A stretch of DNA of 64,000 nucleotides from contig NC_135243.1 of NCBI RefSeq assembly GCF_947623445.1, forward strand, positions 14,882,501 through 14,946,500. The letters are read 5' to 3'. A program made the position numbers and the translations under genes. Position 1 is the stretch's first letter; each line of letters starts with the position of its first letter. Below the pieces are notes generated by a model that saw nothing but the letters and a program-made list of their open reading frames with translations, did not search any database and was not told where the DNA came from. The stretch is from Clavelina lepadiformis. Its lineage: Eukaryota > Chordata > Ascidiacea > Aplousobranchia > Clavelinidae. Shown piece after piece: positions 57,723 through 64,000 of this stretch.

Positions 57723-58977
57723 AGTTCACAAGGCACTTTTTAGGACCTATATAACTAATTTATAGTGCATATGTTGTAGTTAAGTTCTTTTAACGATAAC
57801 AGACAAACCTTTTATTGGTTAACTTTTATACTTTTATTATTTACTTATTAGACTCTAATAAACATTTTGAGATGCGTTAGAACTTTTGGGAATGTGAATT
57901 AAACCTTTTGCACCATATAGTTCACAAGGAAATTTTTAGGACCTATATAACTAATTTATAGTGCATATGCTGTAGTTAAGTTCTTTTAACGATAACAGAC
58001 AAACCTTTTATTGTTTAACTGTTATACTTTTATTATTTACTAATTAGACTCTAATAAACATTTTGAGACGCGTCAGAACTTTTGGGAATGTGAATTAAAC
58101 ATTTTGCATCATATAGTTCACAAGGCACTTTTAGGACCTTTTTAACTAATGTATAGTGCATATGTTGTAGTTAAGTTCTTTTAACGATAACAGACAAACT
58201 TTTGATTGTTTAACTGTTGTATTGCTAATATTTACTTATTAGACTCTAATAAACATTTTGAGACGCGTTAGAACTTTTGGGAATGTGAATTAAACACTTT
58301 GCACAATATAGTTCACAAGGGTCTTTTTAGTACCTATATAACTATTGTATAGTGTGTAATGAAAAGTGCTGTATGCTACATTAACCTGTAAGGTTTGCCC
58401 ACTTCACTACAAAGTCTGTTTAATAGTTTATTGTCCTCGAAGTAAATGAGCCTCAAGGTCGTTGTTTCGCTTTTCTTAATCTTAGAATTAATTGTTCACC
58501 ATGACAACTGTATATTCTGATTATATTGAAGCTTCATTGAACGAATGCATCAAGATAAAACAATGGGATAGCTACATAATAAAGTCGACAACTTTCTAGG
58601 GTTGACTTAGTAGACTGTAACGCATTGAACAACCATGAACAACAACACACGCAATGCAGGCATGCACGACATTTTTGTCACGACTTAATACGATAAGCAG
58701 AGGGTAATCGATTACGTAACGCAATGCTTTGCCGATTTCCGTAAACAAAACAGTATTCTATGCAGCATTCTATTTGCAGGTAATCTTATCATATTATCAC
58801 AAGTGCATATGTTGTAGTTAAGCTCTTTTAACGATAACAGTCAAACCTTTTATTGGTTAACTGTTTTACTCTTTTTATCTACTTATTAGACTCTAATAAA
58901 CATTTTGGGACGCGTTAGAATTTCTGGGAATTTGAATTAAACATTTTGCACCATATAGTTCACAAGGCTTTTTTAGG
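57714..58977. repeat. Minisatellite of 195-197-bp units (about four and a half copies)
   Basis: Units start at about 57,714, 57,909, 58,106 and 58,301 with the mark GCACAATATAGTTCACAAGG, giving periods of 195, 197 and 195 bp. The fourth unit is split by an insertion at 58,355-58,801 and resumes to about 58,977. Units differ at some percent of positions. They contain AT-rich sequence, no open frame and no recognised RNA gene. The left edge coincides with the truncated 5' end of the LINE. Confidence 0.85.
58355..58801. mobile_element. LTR-like insertion (447 bp, TG...CA, 4-bp duplication) in the minisatellite
   Basis: The insertion starts TGTAATG and ends ATCACA, and is flanked by the perfect duplication AGTG (58,351-58,354 and 58,802-58,805). 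Other minisatellite units give the empty site TATAGTGCATATG. TG...CA ends with a 4-bp duplication are the signature of a solo LTR. It shows no obvious similarity to the other LTR family in this window, and its element family is unknown. Confidence 0.65.
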
Positions 58978-58982
58978 CTTTT

Positions 58983-59400
58983 TTACTTTAACGCACAACG
59001 TTAGTGTAGCTCAGGCCAAGCAGTTGAATGGTTGTTTTAACATGACGTTGTGTTTCTATCTGCAGTTTAGTGGAAGCCATGCTTATATTATTCACTTTTC
59101 CTGCCGGTTTTAACTTGATGTTTTCGGCTAAAGAGCTATGGATAAAATTTTCGGAATCGCCAGAGTCTAACAAGGCTTTAACGAGTCAGCCTTAATGACA
59201 TCGTTGACGACTGTACGCTGGAGGCAGCCGGGAGCACCTGCAAGAAATATTGTTCCAGATGTTTTGGCGGTGATAGCAGAATACCGTTCTGATAATTCGG
59301 TTGATTCCTTACAACAAGCCGCGGAAGAGGTTTGCTAGGAAAACAAACAGAGATTTTATGGCTTTTTTGGAGTTTGAAGCCTCCTGAACCAAAGACAAGT
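58983..59400 (-). pseudogene. Fossil gag-protease fragment of an LTR retroelement
   Basis: On the minus strand a short frame reads LLDSGDSENFIHSSLAENI, the active-site region of a retropepsin with the DSG triad in the form common in Ty3/gypsy elements. The sequence just upstream (to about 59,400) reads like the linker between a gag finger and the protease. No reverse transcriptase follows. It is a decayed piece with several breaks and is not clearly part of the neighbouring LTRs. Confidence 0.6.
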
Positions 59401-59424
59401 TAAATTTTTTTTTAATGTTAAAGT

Positions 59425-60103
59425 TGTGGGGTTGGTGATGTAGATTATTTTAGGTTGGCCTACAGCCAAAGGTTTCTAGTCATTCTTTTAGAACTCCTAG
59501 ACTATTTTTTCTTTGACTTCGTTGCGTATGCTTTCTCTAATTATTTCTTTCAGCCAGCACAACATTCATAAAGTCTAAATTGTTATTGTTAAAATTGTTT
59601 TCTATTGTCCGAAATATAGTCGTAGTCACATCAGAAACAATTTCATCACCATTTTACATTCGAATAGGGCATTCACTTGAAATGAATAAGCCAGAAGGGC
59701 AACACAGATAAACTGGAAACTAAGAGACTGAAGAAACTGGCCATCTCATTTTAACCAAGCCTAAGCTTTTATATCGAAACATACCAGCCAATCAGCGAAA
59801 TACAATTTGCTTGCCTCACACCACGTGTAACATATGTAATACTTATTATTATACGTCATTTAAGCTTTTAACCAAAGTACCATCAAACTTTACGCCGTAA
59901 AACACAATGCTACTTGAAACACTTCTACTAAGCTTATAGGTCCGTATGTTGGTTAGGCGCTAGGCTACAATGTTTGAATAACAGGTTAACCAAGAATAAT
60001 AAACCTGTTTAAATATTCAACTGCATCTAACTGGAGAACACACAATCGCTTATCAAAATGCCAATTATATAACTTATTATAATTTCTTATCACGACCGCC
60101 ACA
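59425..60103 (-). mobile_element. Old solo LTR of the gypsy family
   Basis: This 679-bp sequence aligns end to end with the other LTRs of the family (GGTTGGCCTACAGCC, TTTGACTTCGTTGCGTATGC, CTAAGCTTTTATAT, and the end CGACCGCCACA) but is the most diverged copy in the window. Flanks are AAGT and ATGT, an imperfect 4-bp match. It is therefore older than the solo LTR in the LINE. Confidence 0.75.
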
Positions 60104-61922
60104 ATGTTAATAATACTAATGTTTGAACCTTGGACTGAAGTGCTCAGGGTCAGTTTTCAGACTGTTTGATGGGGATGTTCTTCTGAGCTAAAGTTGCCAC
60201 CAGTTATGAAACTCCAAAACTTCCCACCAGGGTAAGGCAAGATTTTCTGATGGCCGGTACACAATTATAACTTGTTTTTATAGCTGCCTGTATAGTTTTA
60301 GTTGAGTTAACTTAAATAAACCTGAAACTTGCTATTGACCATGCTCCTTAGGATATGGAGTGTTGTGGTAATGTGAGTTTACTATCACATTAACAGAGCT
60401 TTCTTGGCTATTATAAGTGTAGATAAATGTGAATTATAAAATGGTTTATTGATACTATTAACATTTGGCAGGATTGTGTTGTCCTTGAAGATGGAAATGA
60501 GTCAAGTGTGGGAACAAACTTGGTGTATTTTGCATGGCAGTAGCTCTTTTTAGGCTGCAGTTTTAAACAAGGTAAGTCCTGCTTGACATGGAAGTGTGCA
60601 TGGCCTGTATTTGTTATTGTTACCTGGTTTAGTTACAGTTATATTGCTTGCAGTTATGTTGTTCACACGTCAGCCATTCTGTAGTAATGCATTGAAATTA
60701 AGAAGTTTTATGTCTTTCGAAGCACAGTAGGGTTTGAAGAATTTTTTTGTCAAATTGTTATTGTTTTCATATTTATTTTGTTACTGGATTGCATATTTGC
60801 CACATTAGCTCTAGGTGCTGTGTAGTGTGATGCGTAGGCCTATTAACCAAGTAAAGTCATTTTACAGCTTTTGACCAAAACCCTCTAGATTCTAGAAGGA
60901 AGCGTCAAACGACTAAAACTAAGATCTTTATGAGTTTGTTGGTCCTACGTAGGACTTTAAAAAATTTATTTAGATTTTAGACCAATCAGACGGCAGCACT
61001 ATTGGTAGTGTTTTCTAGCCTGGGAATTACCCTTGTTGGCGTGCTTCAATGTCTCAGGTTGCGTGCAGAATTAGGCTAAAAATTAACATGAAAGTAGCTA
61101 AAATTGTTTTTTTTTTTTACCAATAATTGTAGTGTTTATTTTGTGTTTCTGTAAAAACAGTTTGAATAATCGATTTTTGATGGCATTTTATGGAATGGTA
61201 GTTCAAAGCAGGGCTTTGGAGCCGGAGCCGGAGCCGGAGCCGGAGCTGGAGCCCGGAGCCGTGCATTTTCAACGGAGCTGGAGCCGGAGCTCTACTTGAA
61301 ATTCAAATGGAGCTGGAGCCAGTTGTTTGAAAGATAGCTCCGGCTCCGATGTATTTCGTAAGATGCTATGCTATTAGCCTACTATTATTATAGGCTGAAT
61401 TCACATAATTTAAAAGCAACCTTTCACAAAATTAAGAATTGTTACTTCTTTAGCGCCACCTTTTCTAACTAACTCAGGTTGCTGGGGATTTGAAATTTTG
61501 ACAGCAGAGCAGTCACATGCAGCAGTCTCACTTTTAGGGATTTAGTTCCAAATTGGAACTTTTAGCCCCTTTTAAGGACAAATCTAGGGATTTTTGGGGG
61601 ATTTGGAAATTATTTTATTTAAATCGGCAAAGTGTTGGTAAATATTCTTGTAGCCTAGCCAACTTGTTTCTGTTCATTTAGAAGTTAATTTGAAATTTTA
61701 AAGAGTAACTGAAAGTGCTTAGCCTATTTAAAACCTGGCGTATTTCTGCATGAATTTATTGATTCTTGCGTTATTGTACATTATGCATTATACTAATTTT
61801 AAATAGTCAATTTTCTCAATGTGGACTGGTGAAAGATATAATTTTAATTAAAACGGCATCAGGTAAACTTAGTTCTTAAAAGATCAAATACGATCAATGG
61901 TTTCGTGCTGAGTCCATAGCTG
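60104..61922. other. About 1.8 kb without a recognisable gene
   Basis: I see no open frame of useful length, no RNA gene and no clear transposon ends. It contains a palindrome GTCCTACGTAGGAC near 60,942, an AT-rich stretch, the GGAGCC tract described separately, and a segment near 61,530-61,610 with TTCCAAATTGGAA and runs of TTTTAGGGATTT. These could be the worn remains of small DNA transposons. Confidence 0.5.
61218..61350. repeat. GGAGCC hexanucleotide repeat with inverted partner
   Basis: Four to five near-perfect GGAGCC repeats are followed by degenerate copies (GGAGCTGGAGCC) and, at about 61,336-61,348, the complement AGCTCCGGCTCCG. The tract can form a GC-rich hairpin in an otherwise AT-rich region. 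Similar tracts occur at the ends of some small DNA transposons, but no matching right end was found. Confidence 0.6.
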
Positions 61923-62697
61923 TATGGGAAATGGTGGTGGTGGTAGCTTTAGGGATGGCCTAAGCCAAGCCTGATAGTCTTATTGTTTGACTCCGAAATG
62001 ATTATCTTTGACTCCGTTGCGTTTACTGTCTCTATATTGCTTCTTAAATCAACACCAACTTCATAAAGTCTAATTGTTATATTGTCCGAATAAGTTGTAT
62101 CGAATTAGCAATATTTACACCATGCTTCCAATTCCCAATATCTTAGTAATAACTTCAATTCAAAGAAAATAACTCAGAAGGAAGAGAATTTCTAAGAGAG
62201 CGATTTAAACCAAACATTTGCTTTTATATTCAGTATTGACCAATGAGCGCTTGCCAATTAGCCATACAGTCAACACGTATCTACTTGTCAAATGTCCCAA
62301 TTTTAGCTTTTATCACAAAGAATTCAAATCGATTTACATCGTGTACAGAAAACCACTTGACACACTTAACTACGTCACATGTCAATTTGGAACTACGATT
62401 GAATAAAGATTACTAGGAAACAATACATTGTTACGTACAAGCTATGTTACATCCTCTATTATACCGAAACCCTGACCAAGTACCTTCAAACATTACACGG
62501 TAAAATACAATGCTACTTGAAATACTTCAATCTGCGTCAAATATGTCGGTTTAGAATTCCTTGTTTGAATACGAGCTTAGCACGCTACGCAGCTTTGCAA
62601 ACATTACATTATCTACACTGGAGAAAAATACAAAAACTCATGCAAAATGCCAATTTGTATAAATTATTGCAATTATGAAATTATCGCGAACGCCACA
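61923..62697 (-). repeat. 3' LTR of the second gypsy copy
   Basis: This 775-bp LTR has the same termini as the 782-bp LTRs (plus strand TATGGGAAATGG at the left, CGCCACA at the right). The minus strand next to it reads GGGTTGGGGGAGTTAT, the polypurine tract. Confidence 0.88.
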
Positions 62698-63168
62698 ATA
62701 ACTCCCCCAACCCAAAAAGCTTCGAGGTAGGAATGTCGGTTTTGGCAGCTTGCAAGATTTCTTGTTGTCAACTTGCAATGAGAATGCAGCATTTGTTTTC
62801 TCTCCAGCCAGATTTTTGATGCGGTCAACGAACGTACACAATGGAAACATGCAAAAGAAAAAATATAGCAGTAAATATTCTTCACTAAAACTATGTTATA
62901 TATAAGGGTTTTTAAACATTTTGATATTTTTTTTTGTTTTTGTTTTTATTATTTTTGTTTTTATTATTTAATTTTTTTTTTTTTATAGCTTTAATACTCT
63001 AAGAAAACAAAACCTAGTACCACACTAGACACCTACATGCAAGAAAATAACACATAAAGACACAGACTACGAGTCAGCCATGTTAAGCAGAGGAAACGCA
63101 AATTGAAAGGTAATACGATCGCGCTGTACGTACGTCATAACCGTAATAGGACAACGCCGCGACAAAGC

Positions 63169-64000
63169 CTAATGCTGACGTAAATTAGGGTATAACGGTT
63201 CATTGGGGTTTTCGTCGGTATGCCAGACCGCTTGAGTTACAACTAAGTCTTCTCTGTTTTCTGGAGCATCGTCGGGAGGGACGTTTTCTTCCATGGCTGG
63301 CTGACGGATGCGACGGACACGAGAGATGAGAGATCGTGCCAAGTCGACTGCATGGCCTCTGTAAAACTTAATTGCCCAAATGGTTAAGACAAAGCCCCAA
63401 AACATTGCCATAAATAGTAAAATAACCAATATCCCGCCTAAAACAGGATTTGTAATAGAAGATAAAACACTCAAAAATACATTGGAGAAGGTATTCTCGA
63501 TTGTGTGTCTGACGCTAGAGAAATCGTAATCCCTAGTTTGATCAGTATTTGCATCTAGGAAATGGTAAAATTTATCATGTGCGAGCTTGAACTGGCTCAT
63601 CGATACTAGCATATTTTGGATGTCTTCAAATCCTTGGTCTTCTTTTGAAGGATAGTCATCTATAAAGGTTTCAAAATCAATGTCTGGTTCTGTAAAGTTC
63701 ACTGGTGCGAAAGACGGACGTAATGCTTGCACATCCGAGTCTATTTGACTCAGAGAGTAATTCTCAAATTGATAAAATTGGTTACCAATGGTAAATGAGA
63801 AAATGCGACCAGGAACATATGATTCTACATATCGAACTCCTCTATAAAGATTGCCGTCTCGGTAGATTTGACCGAGCGTTTTGGTACCATTATTATAGAA
63901 GAATTCAACTAAGGGCCTAGCATAAAACTGACCCTTATACACCAGACTTCGTAATACGGTTCCCGATACTGGGTAACATTGAATTTCCGTTATAAGATCA
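63169..64000 (-). CDS. env: Env-like glycoprotein of the second gypsy copy, C-terminal part
   Basis: An open frame covers at least 257 residues from the internal Met at 63,942 and continues toward the window edge. It matches the C-terminal half of the env at 43,966-45,978 at about 95% by eye, with the same membrane segment (LGGILVILLFMAMFWGFVLT) and the same cytoplasmic tail ending YPNLRQH. The N-terminal part lies outside the window. Confidence 0.75.
   Translation of the reverse strand, partial: DLITEIQCYPVSGTVLRSLVYKGQFYARPLVEFFYNNGTKTLGQIYRDGNLYRGVRYVESYVPGRIFSFTIGNQFYQFENYSLSQIDSDVQALRPSFAPVNFTEPDIDFETFIDDYPSKEDQGFEDIQNMLVSMSQFKLAHDKFYHFLDANTDQTRDYDFSSVRHTIENTFSNVFLSVLSSITNPVLGGILVILLFMAMFWGFVLTIWAIKFYRGHAVDLARSLISRVRRIRQPAMEENVPPDDAPENREDLVVTQAVWHTDENPNEPLYPNLRQH

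Larger units (their letters stand above)
61923..64000 (-). mobile_element. Second copy of the env-bearing gypsy element (3' part; continues past window)
   Basis: The 3' LTR (61,923-62,697), polypurine tract, 3' non-coding region and env are in the same order as the copy at 42,721. The element leaves the window at 64,000 within env. The 3' non-coding region has a T-rich low-complexity patch at 62,925-62,990. The LTR differs from that of the first copy much more than env does. The 5' part is not visible, so whether it is whole cannot be judged. Confidence 0.88.

Noticed and set aside
62218-62406. 62-codon plus-strand frame
   Set aside because: It lies inside the LTR of the second gypsy copy and has no protein similarity that I recognise.
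1-64000. tRNA, U-snRNA, histone or other host genes often linked to 5S repeats
   Set aside because: I looked for such sequences in spacers and in the right-hand region and saw none, though a covariance-model search would be more sensitive.

Overview
The window is eukaryotic, non-coding-rich DNA from an animal, probably an invertebrate. I cannot name the phylum. It holds no host protein gene that I can support. About two thirds (1-42,235, with a tail at 53,907-54,109) is one tandem array of 5S rRNA genes, all transcribed on the minus strand. The basic unit is 229 bp: a 118-nt 5S gene plus a 111-bp AT-rich spacer. A common 219-bp form lacks 10 nt inside the gene. From the length I estimate about 185 units. 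The complement of each gene reads as a recognisable 5S rRNA, with the A-box region AGTTAAGCAACCTCG, the C-box region GGATGGGTGACCGCCTGGG and the 3' end ATACCGGGTGTTGTAAGC.

The array is not homogeneous. Genes vary about as much as spacers, a divergent 10-nt-deleted 5S type recurs throughout, and groups of units form higher-order repeats. These include a nearly perfect 4,978-bp tandem duplication (1-9,956) and a 2,708-bp duplication (about 27,928-33,300), with others around 2.28, 2.92 and 3.19 kb. This is the pattern left by repeated unequal exchange in an array where many copies may no longer be functional.

At the right edge the array is broken up by mobile elements. One 118-nt 5S gene is split over 42,172-53,928 by three nested insertions: a 449-bp element with TTAA-type ends (42,239-42,687), a nearly 9-kb env-bearing Ty3/gypsy element resembling the CsRn1 group (42,721-51,665, minus strand, LTRs about 99% identical), and a 2.2-kb Mutator-like DNA transposon (51,673-53,900) that landed exactly on the LTR/5S junction. 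The next 5S gene (54,040-54,109) is cut by the poly(A) end of a Tx1/L1-type LINE (54,110 to about 57,720), which itself carries a solo LTR of the same gypsy family.

Beyond the array (57,714-64,000) lie a 195-197-bp minisatellite with an LTR-like insertion, a gag-protease fossil, another solo LTR, about 1.8 kb with no recognisable gene, and the 3' LTR and env of a second copy of the gypsy element running off the window. The window is best read as a 5S rDNA array boundary colonised by several unrelated transposon classes, all entering within the promoter half of the 5S gene.
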